Source: Paroedura picta
Lineage: Eukaryota > Chordata > Lepidosauria > Squamata > Gekkonidae
Assembly (NCBI RefSeq): GCF_049243985.1
Contig: NC_135373.1
Span: 94,669,213 to 94,733,212, forward strand
Length of the DNA stretch: 64,000 nt
Reading direction: 5' to 3'
This document shows, piece after piece, positions 1-11,552 of the stretch. The translations under genes were made by a program, and so were the position numbers. Below the pieces are notes generated by a model. That model saw only the letters and a program-made list of their open reading frames with translations. It did not search any database and was not told the DNA's origin. How positions within the stretch are numbered: position 1 is the first letter of the stretch; each line of letters begins with the position of its first letter.

Positions 1-2307
1 AATAATAATCACAAGAGCATTTTTTTAAATTAATATTCAGCATTGCTATGGAGAAATGTCACAATAAAGCATTCCCTCTTTTGGGGATTCTTGCTGTTTT
101 GGTCTCTATTTATGTTCAGGTAGATTTGTGAGAAGCTGGCCATGGTGATTTTGTTTGAACATTAAGGCACCCCGATGAGTGATTTTGTTTGAACATTAAG
201 GCTTAAAAACAAGGAACACAGATACCTAGCTGACTGGGAGAGGGCTGCTTCATCACACGCTTCCCCCTCTTTCCCCATTAAAACCCAAAACACCAGAAAA
301 TACAAACAGGGATGTGTCTTGGCTGCCTGATCCCAAAGCAGATGAGGACAATGAACAGGACATTTTATTTTAACTTGGGGAATGTAGCTTTGTGGTCCTG
401 CAGCAACCATTTTTTAAAAAGCAGGAAATGGAGAGGGGAGGGCAGGTACAAGGGTGGGGCAATTCTAATGAGTCTGTCACATGTTTCTCCCTCCACACAG
501 GCTTGCCCCTGGTCACTCCCCTATGTGAAGTGTGATAAGGAGTGGCAAATCCAGTTTGGGTGATTTCCCTCATCACGAGGCAAACCTGGACAAAACTCAC
601 AGTAGCCCCAGGACAGCCTCAGGTTCACAACAACATCATGTGGAAACAACACTAAAACCCACCAGCTGCTAGAGGCTGTCCAGGGGCAAATTCCTCATGC
701 AGAAACAGTCCTACAAAAGATATTCCTTTTACCCACACTCTCAAATACAAGGGAAAAAAGGGAGGTATGTTTTCAAATACATTGAGTTCCACATGTTATG
801 GATCTTTGTGCATGAGGATGCTTCTGAGGATAATGAGTGCTTTTGCACCGTCGTTACATAAGCATTAAACAGAGGCATATTTTAGATGTAGAGACCCTTA
901 ATATTGTAACACTAATTCAAACCCCTGATTAAATTGGATCCTCATTATCGTGTTACTGAGAACTGGATGATTACTTCTTTACTATTTAATAAGGTGAAAA
1001 TGCTTATTGTAAGCCACTTGATGGTATTACTTTCAATTATAATTATTTTCCTTTATTAACATATATACCTAGGCCGCCACCATTGTACATTGATTTATTT
1101 GCATGCAAAGTGCGTATGACTGATTAAAATGTTACATTTTTTTTTACTAGAACTTATTTCTGATCTCCTTGGAGAGATACCCTCTAGGAATGCTCTTCAG
1201 CTTACACAGAAGGTCTTAGAGAACCTGTCTGGCAAGCTAAATAGTAAAACATTTGCTAAATGAATATTGTCAGTAACAGCATAGCAAAGAAAGCCCCTGC
1301 TATGAAAATGTTACTAAAAGATAGACTGAAGAAATAGTCACTTCAGCAGGTACTGTGAAGCTTCATTTTATAGAAGAGTTTAAGAATCCTGACAAAAGGG
1401 AATTGTGGAATGTGTTTGATATATGTCCTGTGTTTTGCTGCAAACTGTGATGAATTTATTGTACATGCAACTGACTTAATTTGAATTCATTGAGCAACAG
1501 TTCCTTTCTTCTTCCAAGGTGCAGACCTCTGCATTTTAATTGAGAAAAAAAATCCAGGTGGAATGCATGTCAATGTAACACTGTATTTCTCTGAAGTTAA
1601 TACTCCTATGTACTGGGGAAAAAATACAGCAGTTCACAGGAGAAATCTATTTAGTATGGGAAGACTAGAATCAGCATCTTCAACATTGTTCAAAGGTTGT
1701 GTTGCTACTAAAGTGTTCACTTTTGAAAACTCTCTTTTTGAGAAGCCAGTCGGATATCTTCAAAACAAATTTTTCACTCAGTTTTGCTATATTTTATTCC
1801 GTGGTCCCAATTCAGCAATTTGCTTCAAACAATGAGTTTCTCCAGACTGCACCTGCCAATGTCAGCATAATTCTATATATGATCAGAGGTGTGCTTTATG
1901 TGCACACATGACTTGTCATGCCTACAGGGCATGGGTCAAACACACAAAGCAATTTAGTGTGCTTCCTAAGCGGGCACTGAACTCTAGATTAGGACCAAGT
2001 TTAGGGAGAGGTAGTTCAGTCCTAAGATTAGTTATATCATCACATCTTTAGGAATGACTGTAGACCTTACAGGCAAATACACCAGTTCACATTTAAAACT
2101 GAAGCTGGAATCAATAAGGCAATATTTTGACATTTACTTCAAACAACACGGAACTATAATCATGCTAGCAATATGGAAGATTTCTGTAACATATTTCCTT
2201 TGTAGGCATGTTAAGAAAAGCATAAAACTGCACAAGAGTTCTTGTATATATCATACACACATATACATATATATTGTCAACCTCTTTTTTAAAAATATTA
2301 TGTAATA
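1..2307. other. Gene-free A/T-rich flank
   Basis: No coding region, RNA gene or known repeat family could be recognised here. Open frames are short and have no family resemblance. The only local structure seen is a 24-bp direct repeat, 145-168 and 179-202, separated by 10 bp, which looks like replication slippage. Confidence 0.5.
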
Positions 2308-2854
2308 CTAGAAAGAAAGCCCATTGCAACCAGGAATGCAGTGGGCACCGGGACCCAGGGGACACCGGAAGGTGCAGATCTCTCTCTGTGTGTGTCTCTC
2401 TCCCTCTCACTGCATGTCTCTTGGTGTGCCTCACAGCAGCAGGCATAGCAGATAATTAGGGCTCATTCTTAGGAGGGAAGCAGGGCTGGTGTGCAATTTG
2501 GGGCAGCTCTCTCTGTCTGTCTGTCTCTCCCTCCATCACAGCAACAGGCAGCTCTCTCTGTGTCTCTCTCTCTCTTTGTGGCAGCAGGACCCATAGCAGG
2601 TAATTAGGGTTCATGCTTAGGCCCTCCTAAGCAGTTTGGGGCAGCTCTTTCTGTGTCTCTGCCTCCCTCGCAGCAGGAGCGATAGGAGGGAATGAGGGCT
2701 TCTGTTCGGTCTGGCAGGGCTCTGTATGTCTCTCTCTGTCTCTGGTGCATCTGAGAGGAACATGGCCAGTATCCAGGGAGGGAGGGCGAGAGCTGTAGGG
2801 GCAGGACACGTTCCACCCCCAGGCTGTTTCACAAATATATAGAGGAACCATGGA
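2308..2854 (-). mobile_element. Helitron-like non-autonomous element
   Basis: Read on the minus strand, the element ends in a stem-loop (arms GCCCACTGCA and TGCAATGGGC, one mismatch), then a short T-rich spacer and CTAG followed by T. That is the 3' architecture of Helitrons (hairpin, CTRR, insertion between A and T). The proposed 5' end, TCCATGG preceded by A, is at 2854. The interior has diverged repeats of a TCTCTCTGTGTCTCTC-type block alternating with GCAGCAGG-type blocks. There is no Rep/helicase coding. The 3' end is better supported than the 5' end. Confidence 0.5.
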
Positions 2855-5800
2855 TAAGTAATTAATGCATAATGTATAATAACTGCCATGTATTATTTCT
2901 TCTCTTTTTCTTCTTTTTGTCTACTTTTCTTTGAAAATAAACATATTTTTAAAAGAAAGAAATATTTCTCATGCATTAAAATAACCATTGTCTCTGATAT
3001 ATATACATCAAGTGAAATAAATTTTCCAAACCGTTTCAACAATTAAAGGGATTTTCAGTACTTTATGAGGGTTTCACTTCAACTGATTTTGAAGTGTGGT
3101 ATTCTCATCCTTATTTTTCCCAGGAATTGCTCCTATGATGCAGAAGACATATTTGAATATACATATATACATATATGAAACAGAGATGCATCAGAAACTC
3201 TGAGTGGATGGGAAGTTGAATGTGCAATATTGACACTTCTATGAGAAAATGATATAAAATTTTTCACACACTGGCCCAAGGAAGATAGCCATCTAAACAC
3301 CTCTTGATTGACAAAGGGGGTCTTAGTGATCCTGGAGCTCCAGGGGGAGGACCAGGATGATGCTGCAGAATCACTAACACCACCACCAAGCAAGGGATGG
3401 TCCTCACCCAGTGCAAAGTTGATGGGGAGCCACAATTGCTGGTGAAAGCCAGCTGCCCAAGTCCCAGGCAGGGCAGGTACAAACAGTGGTAGAAGCTGAC
3501 TCTTCTTCTCTTCCGCCTTTATGGCTTGGAGTCATTGGTGAGTGGGGGTCCCAAGTGCAGGATTTAGGGCAACTAGCCTTGTAGTCCATTGGCTAAGACT
3601 GGCCTTGCTAATCAAAGTCTGAAATTTGCATTGGCCACAGCTAACAGGAAATATAACCTAATTGGTTAGAACATGATAGATGACTTTTAATTCAAATAAT
3701 GTGAACTTGATTTTTGAGATTTTGAAATGTCACCTCTAAATATTTTATTTAGCAAAACCTAAAACTTTAGGTATTTTTTTTCTTTTCCCCTCAATGTACA
3801 CATACAAACACTTGCTGATTCATAATCAGGGAACTTATAAAACAGAGTATGAGTCACTTAGGAGACTTGGCTGTCATTAAGGGAAACTTGGGAGATAAAC
3901 ACAGTTTGAAATGGGCCAATTCAAGCACAGCGGTATAAATAAGAATAGAATGGCTGTTTCCCTGCAGGTCAACAAAAGGATGCTCTTTGCATGATTCCAC
4001 TTACTGAAATGGAATTGGCCTTTTAAAGGTTTAGTCGTAGGCAGAAGGTAATGATGGCATTTCTCGGAACAAATTCTCTGGCTTTGCAAAACAGATTTCC
4101 TCTCAGATCTTCCTGGCATTTCTCATCTTTAGTCTTCCACATTTCTGTTAAGAAGAGTTCTGTGGGGTTCTTACATGTGTAGAAAGGTGAGATGAATCTG
4201 AGTAATTTAAGAAAAAAGATTTCCCTTTGTGATTTGGGATTGACTGGCAAATTGTTGTAGCAACATGGAAGTGCTGCTTTACCACTATGACTTAATCTTA
4301 GTGCCAATAAAGTGCTAGGTACAATTATTCAAGGATCTTCCCTGGGAAAGGCTGTAGCTGTTTTGTTTTTACAAAGTCATAAACACACATGTTTAAGATA
4401 AAAGGAGTTGCCTTATGTGAAGGTCTTCTGTGCATACAGGGGAAGACCAGACAGAGAGAAAGAAATACTGATGTCCCTTTTTTATCCAACTGCAATTTTT
4501 GAAACTTAGAGGTTCTTTTGAGGAGAGACTCCTCTACCTCAGGCTCCCCACCCCACCCCCTGACCATGAAATATACAAAGAGGCAACATTTTTCATTGAC
4601 TTTAAAGACATTTGACCAAATCTCAGCCAGATAAGGCAATTCAGGTAATTCAGATTCAACCAAAATCAATTGGGGCCAAATTCAAAAAGTACCATTTTTT
4701 CCCAGTGCACATGCCTAGTTGCTCTTTGATTGGCGTCCATTTTGTCCCAAGCAGTGCCCTACACTTACTGTTTTGGGGTGATGTACTGAGGGGTGCTTTT
4801 GCCTTAAACCGCCCCTCAGTGGGAGAAGGGATCTAACTGCTAACAAATCATATTATTAATTATTTTTGTTCAGTTTTGTCTGTCTGACGGGCAGCAGCTC
4901 TAAGGGATATCAGGCAGAAAGGAGTCTTACTATCTTTAACTCAAGAAAGCAGAACCCGAACCTGGGATCTAGATGCCATAGCTCTTTCCCATGGGAACAC
5001 TGCCTTCACTCTGAACAAGCTTCCTAATGAAACACATAGCAAATCACAGGTGGCAGCCTGGTAGTAACATTGAGCCAGATCAGCAAGAGGGCAGTACTTC
5101 ATGCCCTCAAATGAAATGGGTGAAAATCCCTTTCCCACACCATTGCTGAAGAAGTGGGAGATGTGTTTTTCAACCGAGGATGTTTGTATTGGAAAAGCCC
5201 TTCCTCACCCTCATTTTCAGCTGCAGTTTCTTATCTAGTCTTGAAGAAAAGGACTGCTCAAAAACCGAGGAGCTCACATATTTTATGCTATTTTCAGATC
5301 ACAACCACTCTAACTGAATAGAATTTTCTCTGTGATTGAGGTCCAAAATCTCCCATCTGTCATATATTTCCCATTAGCTTTTCCAAAGCAGGGAGTGCTT
5401 CACCTCTATTTTTGTTAAGCCAATCAGTATGCAAGTAAAATACAATAGTAAGAATAGACCCGTCCCTGTGGAAAAGGCCATCCTGTTTAATGAATGCAAG
5501 TGAATGCCAAAAAACAAAATAAAAAAAAACCCAAACAAAAACAGTGGTGGGACTAAAATGATTTAAAAGTTGCTACAGTTTGCAATAGTTTGAAAGATCT
5601 AGCATCTTGATTAGCAGCTGGAAGAATAATTTGCCAGGGCCAGCCATACTGTGATCCTGACTCAGTGAAAACTTTTGATAGTATGCCCAATATAAAAATG
5701 CATCTAACCTTTACCATGTTTACTTCCAATGCTTCTGTTCCTCTCTAACCATCTTTTGAAGTTGTGTTTATAATGAAATCTTGGCAAAAATAGTCCTTTC

Positions 5801-6345
5801 ATTATGAAGTGTTAAATTGTGTTGTTCTTATTCTTTGAGGATTCTCCTAATAGCTTAATTTTCACTTGTATGAAAATATAGCTTTCTTTATATTTTTGCC
5901 AATATAGGTGACATCTGTGAGCTTTTGTGTATATGGGGAAGGGCTTACATATGGTGTATATTTATACTTTGAAGTCAAAACTTTTAAATATTTCCTAGCA
6001 TATTTTGTATCGATTCATGTAAATTATATGTTTATGGGTCTTGCTGTAAACCTCAAGCTCAAGTGCATCTATGCTTATATAATTATAAAGTTCAAATTAT
6101 TCTTGCCAACATAAGCTTGTAGCTTATAGAGATCTTTTCAATTGCTTTTCCACAGTTGCTGTCCTAGCACACCATCCAGAAGTAAGACATAATGGCTTGT
6201 GACCAGAACCCCCAAATTTACAGTTTGTGTAAATAGTGCTGCCTAGGGAAACTGGCATATATTTAATTAGCTTCCATGTTTCATTCTCATATGCAAGAAG
6301 CTGCCCTATACCTAGTCTGACCATAGATCTGTCAAAATCAGTATT
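2855..6345. other. Unassigned intergenic DNA
   Basis: About 3.5 kb with no recognisable gene or repeat family. Open frames are short and random-looking. Ancient decayed repeats may be present but could not be named. Confidence 0.4.
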
Positions 6346-6353
6346 ATCTACTC

Positions 6354-6665
6354 CAGGCTTTCTCAACCAGGGTTTCCAGAAAACCTGGGGTTTCTTGACA
6401 ATTCTAGAAGGGTTTCCCAAATCAAAGGAATTTAAAATCAAAGGAATTATTGAACATTTGTTGGGTGATAAATGGTCATGTTGACCACCACCACCCTCCC
6501 AAAATGGCCAATGATGGGCCTGGAGGGGGTGGAAAGTGGAGGGATCTCAGATCTCAGAAAGTGGAGGGATCCCATATTCTGCATGATCACACTATTTCTG
6601 GGGTTTCTTAAAGTCTGAAGAATGTTTCAGGGGTTTCTCAATGTAAAAGGGGTTGAGAAAGGCTG
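6354..6665. mobile_element. hAT-type MITE with 8-bp target duplication
   Basis: Terminal inverted repeats CAGGCTTTCTCAACC and GGTTGAGAAAGGCTG (one mismatch) bound the element. The flanks carry a perfect 8-bp duplication, ATCTACTC (6346-6353 and 6666-6673). CAG-type ends with 8-bp duplications are the hAT superfamily signature. No transposase is present. Related copies lie at 24315, 50744 and 59808. Confidence 0.85.
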
Positions 6666-6716
6666 ATCTACTCTGACTGACAGAAGTTCTCCAGGGCTTC
6701 TTCAGAAGTCTTTCCC

Positions 6717-6815
6717 ATTACCTGCTGCCTGACCCTTGTAAATGGGGGTGATGGGGATTGAACCAGTTGGAACCTTCTACATGCCAAGCAGATATTCTAC
6801 CACTGAGCCATGGCC
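6717..6815 (-). mobile_element. tRNA-headed SINE fragment
   Basis: Read on the minus strand this is a Pol III-type head (GGCTCAGTGGTAGAATATC as A box, GGTTCAATCCCC-like B box). It belongs to the same family as the fuller copy at 23294-23513; only the 5' part remains. Confidence 0.6.
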
Positions 6816-7377
6816 CAAGATGGGAAAATGTGGATGTTTCTAGTTATCACACTTATACATAGGAATTGGGAAGGGTAGTTGTTTTCAGTTCATTCAAATG
6901 TTTAATATCATGGCTATACAAAGTTCAGTGATTTCCACACTGTTTGCAAAATTGCTGAAACATTAAATTATGGTGGATACATTGCAACATTGCTTCACCA
7001 TCAACTTCAATACTTTATTTCTTTGTTAGTTTTCACAATTTTAATCTTTTATTTCCTCTATAATATTCTCAAGGTAACTGGCAAATACAATCAAATCAAG
7101 AAGAACATCAACAATACTGTCAAATTAAGCAGATAATACATCATTAAACAAACATTTTAAAACTTAATAATGTGAGAAAAAGATGAACCAGGATAAACAC
7201 AGACTTAATTAAAAGCCTGGTTAAACTGCGCAGATTTTATCTAGCATCTGAAAGAGAGTAGTGGTGGTGTTGCTAAACAAACTTATCTGGGGAGGGAATT
7301 CTACAACAGGGGCAGCACCACAGAAACAAATTACAATCCCTCCCCCCAACATCTGAAATCTGGGGCAGCAGGGAAGG

Positions 7378-7521
7378 TCTTGCTGGGTAACCTTGGACCA
7401 GTCATACAGTCTCTGCCTAACCCACATCACAGGGCTTTTGTGAGGATGAAATGCAGCAGAGGAGATCAATGTGAGCTGCTCTGGGTCCCCACTGGGAAGA
7501 AATGTGGAATATATATAAAAT
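7378..7521 (+). mobile_element. Diverged SINE fragment with LINE-like tail
   Basis: The segment carries the phrase order typical of squamate tRNA-SINE bodies: GGTAACCTTGGACCAGTCA, then a cacatcacagggcttttgtgaggatgaa-type block, then an end resembling L2 tails (gggaagaaatgtggaatata-like). The tRNA head is missing. Confidence 0.5.
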
Positions 7522-8415
7522 TTTACAAAAGTACATCTTGAGCCTCTCTTATGAGCTAGCCCAGGATGACTGAATACTGGCATGTCTCTTGGCATGTCTC
7601 TCTTCACACAGATCAATGAACAGTCAACAGAGCATGCAGACTGCTTTGTTGTGTACACCCCACACTATGGCGGCATACTGCCACAGACCCAACGTACAAC
7701 TTTATTCGCTACATCATCTGGCAGTGAATTCCACATTTTAATCCCTCTGTTTAAGGCATTATTTCATTTTGTCTGTTCTGAGCCAAATGTCCATCAGTTT
7801 CATTGGATGCCCTTGAGTTCAAATATTTTGGGAGAGGGAGAAAAATTTGTCTTTGCAACTCTCCACCCCATGCATAATTTTATAAACCTTTATCATGTCT
7901 TCCCTTAGTCATCCTTCTTCTAAATGGAAAATGCCCAGACACCCCAGCCTTTCCCCACAGGGGAGGGGCTCCAACCCCCTTATCATTTTAGTTACCCCCT
8001 TTGCTCTTGTTCCAGTTCCTCAATGTCCTTTTGGAGATATGCTAACTAGTACACAGCATTCCAAATGAGGCCACACCATACATCTATACATATTACAATA
8101 TTACAATATCTGTCATTTTATTCTCAGTCCCTTTCCCAATAACTCCTAACACAGAGTTTGCCTTTTTCACTGTTGCAACACACTGGCTTGACACTTTCAT
8201 TGAGATATCTGCCATGACCCCAAGATCTTTTCTCCTTGTAGTGTCAGCAAGTTCAGATTCCATTAACCTATCCTTGGGATTTTTTTTGTCCCAGTGCCTA
8301 TCACCCTACGCTTGCCACACTGAACTTCATTTGCCATATTGTTGCCCACTCAATACAAACCTCAGTTTGTAAAGGTCCTCTTGGACCTCTTTACAGTCAG
8401 CCTGGGTTTTGACCA

Positions 8416-8967
8416 TCTTTAAACAGCCCCATGGCGCAGAGCGCCACGGACTGAACAAAGCGGCTCCTGATTGGCCCCTCCGAGTGTCCATCCCGCCCCA
8501 AGCAGCCAATGGGGAGCCACGCGAAGTGCGGCTCCCCATTGGCTGCTTCACCCGCCCAGACAGCCACGGGTAAGGGTTGAGCCGCACCGCCTTCTCCCGG
8601 CCGGCGGAGAGGCCTCGTCGCGTCATAGAAGCGGCGAGGCCACTCCGCCGGCCGGGAGAAGGCTCGGGAGAGCCTCGGGTGGGGGTGGGCCTTGCAGCCT
8701 TCTCCCGGCCGCCAGAGCGGCCTCACCGCGTCGTAGATGCGGCGAGGCCGCTCCGCCGACCGGGAGAAGGTTCAGGAGAGCCTCGGGTGGGGGGTGGGCC
8801 TTGCAGCCTTCTCCCGGCCGCCGGAGCGCCCTTGCCGCGTCGCAGATGCGGCGAGGCTGCTCCGCCGGCCGGGAAAAGGCTCAATAGAGCCTCGGGTGGG
8901 GGGTGGGCCTGCTTTCAGGCCATCTAGGGCCCATTTCATTACAAAGTGAAATGGGCTTTAGATCTAG
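8416..8967 (+). mobile_element. Helitron-like element inserted in CR1
   Basis: The left boundary is A followed by TCTTTAAACAGCC. The right boundary is a stem-loop (GCCCATTTCA / TGAAATGGGC), then TTTAGATCTAG followed by T. TC start, hairpin, CTAG end, A|T target and no target duplication all match Helitrons. The surrounding CR1 text is continuous when the 552 bp are removed, which fixes both ends. The interior is GC-rich and made of palindromes and a ~109-bp tandem array; no Rep/helicase is encoded. The 3' half is copied again at 11766-12043. Confidence 0.65.
8591..8912. repeat. GC-rich ~109-bp tandem array, three units
   Basis: Units begin with CTTCTCCCGG at 8591, 8699 and 8808 (spacing 108 and 109 bp). 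Each unit is itself an inverted repeat: CTTCTCCCGGCCG at its start is mirrored by CGGCCGGGAGAAGG about 60 bp later, so each can fold into a long hairpin. The array lies inside the Helitron-like element. Two of the units recur at about 11774-11987 in the second copy of the duplication. Confidence 0.85.
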
Positions 8968-9200
8968 TCCTGAATAATTATGTGTCCTCTGCAAATTTGG
9001 ACACTACTCTGCTCACCCCTAGTTCCAGAAAAAAAAATTGAATTAAATAGAATCAGTCCCAATACCAATCCTTGTGGGACTCCACTGTTTACTTCCCTCC
9101 ATTGTGAGAACTGCCTACTGAGTCCTATGACAGCTAAGTTTACCCAGGAGTCTTTAGCGAGGAACCTTGTCAAAAGGTTGTATGCAAAAGAAATTAAATA

Positions 9201-10649
9201 AATCCTGTGTTAATTTGTAAGGCATCCTGTTTAATACCACTTCTGCCTGAAATGCTAAAGAGTTACTATGAAAGTTATACCTGACCTGCCTTCCTGACAT
9301 TTGGTGGTTGCCTCCAGCTCCTGTAGCAATCATTTGCTCTTGTACGCTATCACCATGTGACAGAGTTCCAGGCTCAAAAAGAGGTAGGGATCCTTCTTCT
9401 GTATAATTAAATTATTATACATCACAGCTGCTGGATACTGAGGTTTTCACACATTTCAGTTTTGTTTCTCATGTCTTAGAGCGTCATGGCCACAGTCATT
9501 CAATACGTGTAGGGAAACACTGAAAACAAGGGACTCATTGCCTATTCATTTCAAGATCTAGAAAGCATGTGAGAAATGAAAGGTCCTAAGGCCACCAGCC
9601 TTGCCAAGCCTGCTGTGACCTACCAGACCAATTTTTTGCTAGCAAGAGGGTCATCCTGTCCTCATTAGCAAAGTACTCCCTCCCTCTGCAAGAGCTATTC
9701 CATCTGGCAACTTTGGAATAAAGAGCACTGTTTACCTAGATCATAATTTCTTTTGGTACTTGCAAGCACTTCATCACTGGGTGAAAGTCACATTTGGGTT
9801 CCTTAGCAAGTTTGAAGAACCAAGGAAGGAAGCCCATCCTTTGGACAGATGAGAGATTTGCCTGCTGGGACATTTGCTCTGGAGGGACTGTTCATAAGAC
9901 AGATGTTGGACCCTTTTTATTTTGTGATATAGCAGAACTGGAAGGATGACAGTTCTCTAGCCCACTTTTCCACCGTTCCACCGTTACTCATTTAACCATC
10001 CAATTCCCTTAAATACACGACACAGTGAAATGCTCTATAATGGCTATAAGTTGGAGAGCCAACTGCCAGCATGCTACAGTTCTTAAATGCTGGAGGTGGA
10101 TGTAGTCTAATAAAGTTCAGCACTCTTTTAAGACCATTTAAAAAAAAGGAATGTCCTTGAGATCTTGTCCCTTAGCTTTGAAGAAGCCAAAGAGTTTGAG
10201 AGAAAGATAATAGACATGGCAGATTAAGTTAAGTATGTGCATGAAATACTTGTATCCCACCAACCCCACCCAAACTAAAGGAGGCCCAAGGTCGAATGGG
10301 AATGTAAAGACCACAATAGGATTGAAGTGACAGCCTGTTTGTAGCATAGAACTTAACCCTAAGATTTATATAGATTTGTTTTATGCAATTAAGTGGGTCT
10401 ACTTAGAAGTACATTCCATTATATTCAGTGGAGCTTACTCACAGGAAACTGTTCTAAGGATTGCAGCCTAGCAGTGTATGCCAAAGCAATTATACCCTAA
10501 ACAGAGAGTATTGCTCTTCTTAAAACTGCACTATCAGTCTCAGTCCTCTTCATTTGAGAGTGATTTTAGAGGCCAAGAGCAGCCTGTAAGAAGCAAGTTG
10601 CTCTTTCTTCTGTAAGTATATTTGAACAGCTCCCTTTGAAGTTCACCAT
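9201..10649. other. Unassigned DNA in duplication copy 1
   Basis: No gene or named repeat was recognised. About 10390-10475 (wording like TGGAGCTTACTCACAGG then AGGATTGCAGCCTAG) resembles 52305-52375, so a short unclassified interspersed repeat is likely. The same DNA recurs at 12277-13725. Confidence 0.4.
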
Positions 10650-11165
10650 TATTGCACAATAAAGCACCAAACCTTGAAAAATGTGTCAGAGCCAAGGGTA
10701 GAATCAGTTGCAGTAATCCAGTAATCCACATAGAATCAGTTGCAGTAATCCAGCCTAGAGGTGGCCATTGCATGGATCACTGTGGCTAGGTGTCCTAAGG
10801 CCAGATAGGATGCTAGTAGCTTCACCTGTCATAAATAGTAGAATGCCTTGTACACTATGTTTGTGAGTTGTGCCTCCATCAATAAGGAGGCATCAAAGGT
10901 CATCCCCCCAAGCTCTTAATGGTGCATGAAGCTGTTAACTGCACTCTATCAAAGCAGCAGAGATGTGCTTCTTCTACTGGCCCCTTCCTCCCCAGCCACA
11001 GGATCTCTGTCTTTGAGAGGCTGAGCTTCAGATGGTTCTATCAAAGCCACCCTACCATGGCCTCAAGACATCTGACCAAGGAATTAGGGGGGTTTCTAGC
11101 AAGCCCTCCATGATCAGATAAAGCTGGGTGTCATCAGTGTACTGGTAGCACCCTAGCCCATACTC
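10650..11165 (-). mobile_element. L2/CR1-type LINE fragment (RT core)
   Basis: On the minus strand 11110-11160 translates as QYTDDTQLYL, the reverse-transcriptase YxDD catalytic motif with L2-type flanks. It is followed by diverged L2-like RT sequence running toward lower coordinates. A 31-bp local repeat sits at about 10700-10753. Both LINE ends are missing. Confidence 0.65.
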
Positions 11166-11179
11166 CTGGAGTAGCTGTA

Positions 11180-11552
11180 GAAGAAGAAGAAGAAGAAGAA
11201 GAAGAAGAAGAAGAAGAAGAAGAAGAAGAAGAAGAAGAAGAAGAAGAAGAAGAAGAAGAAGAAGAAGAAGAAGAAGAAGAGTTGGTTCTTATATGCCACT
11301 TTTTACTACCCAAAGGAGGCTCAAAGCAGTTTACAGCCGCCTTCCCTTTCCTCTCCCCACAACAAACACCCTATGAAGTGGGTGAGGCTGAGAGAGCCCT
11401 GATATCACTGCTCGGTTAGAACAGTTTTATCAGTGCTGTGGTGAGCCCAAGGTCATCCAGCTGGCTGCATGTGGGGAAGTGCAGAATCGAACCCGGCATG
11501 CCAGATTAGAAGTCTGCACTCCTAACTACTACACCAAATTGGCTCTCTAAGA
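11180..11552 (-). mobile_element. tRNA-derived SINE with long (GAA)n tail
   Basis: On the minus strand the head contains TTGGTGTAGTAGTTAGGAG (A-box region) and CGGGTTCGATTC (B box). The family body follows (ACCTTGGGCTCACC, CAGCCTCACCCAC), and it ends in GGCATATAAGAACCAACTC plus a trinucleotide tail. The tail is about 34 GAA units (11180-11281), unusually long. Related copies: 21241, 26045, 42730, 49484 and 62357. Confidence 0.85.

Larger units (their letters stand above)
7665..9200 (-). mobile_element. CR1-type LINE fragment, split by a Helitron-like insertion
   Basis: Translating the minus strand gives CR1 reverse-transcriptase wording: SGVPQGLVLGLILFN in 8964-9173 (RT motif region), and further downstream KDIEELEQEQRG and MIRGLEPLPCGERLG, which match the CR1 C-terminal region. 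Frames are broken and no 5' portion survives, so the copy is dead and 5'-truncated. The LINE is interrupted at 8416-8967 by another element; joining the text on either side restores a continuous CR1 sequence. A second copy of the right-hand part lies at 12044-12276 because of the tandem duplication. Confidence 0.8.

Noticed and set aside
8471-8949. Overlapping 70-138-codon frames (RPLRRPGEG-type repeats)
   Set aside because: They translate the 109-bp hairpin array; the peptide repeat simply reflects the DNA repeat.
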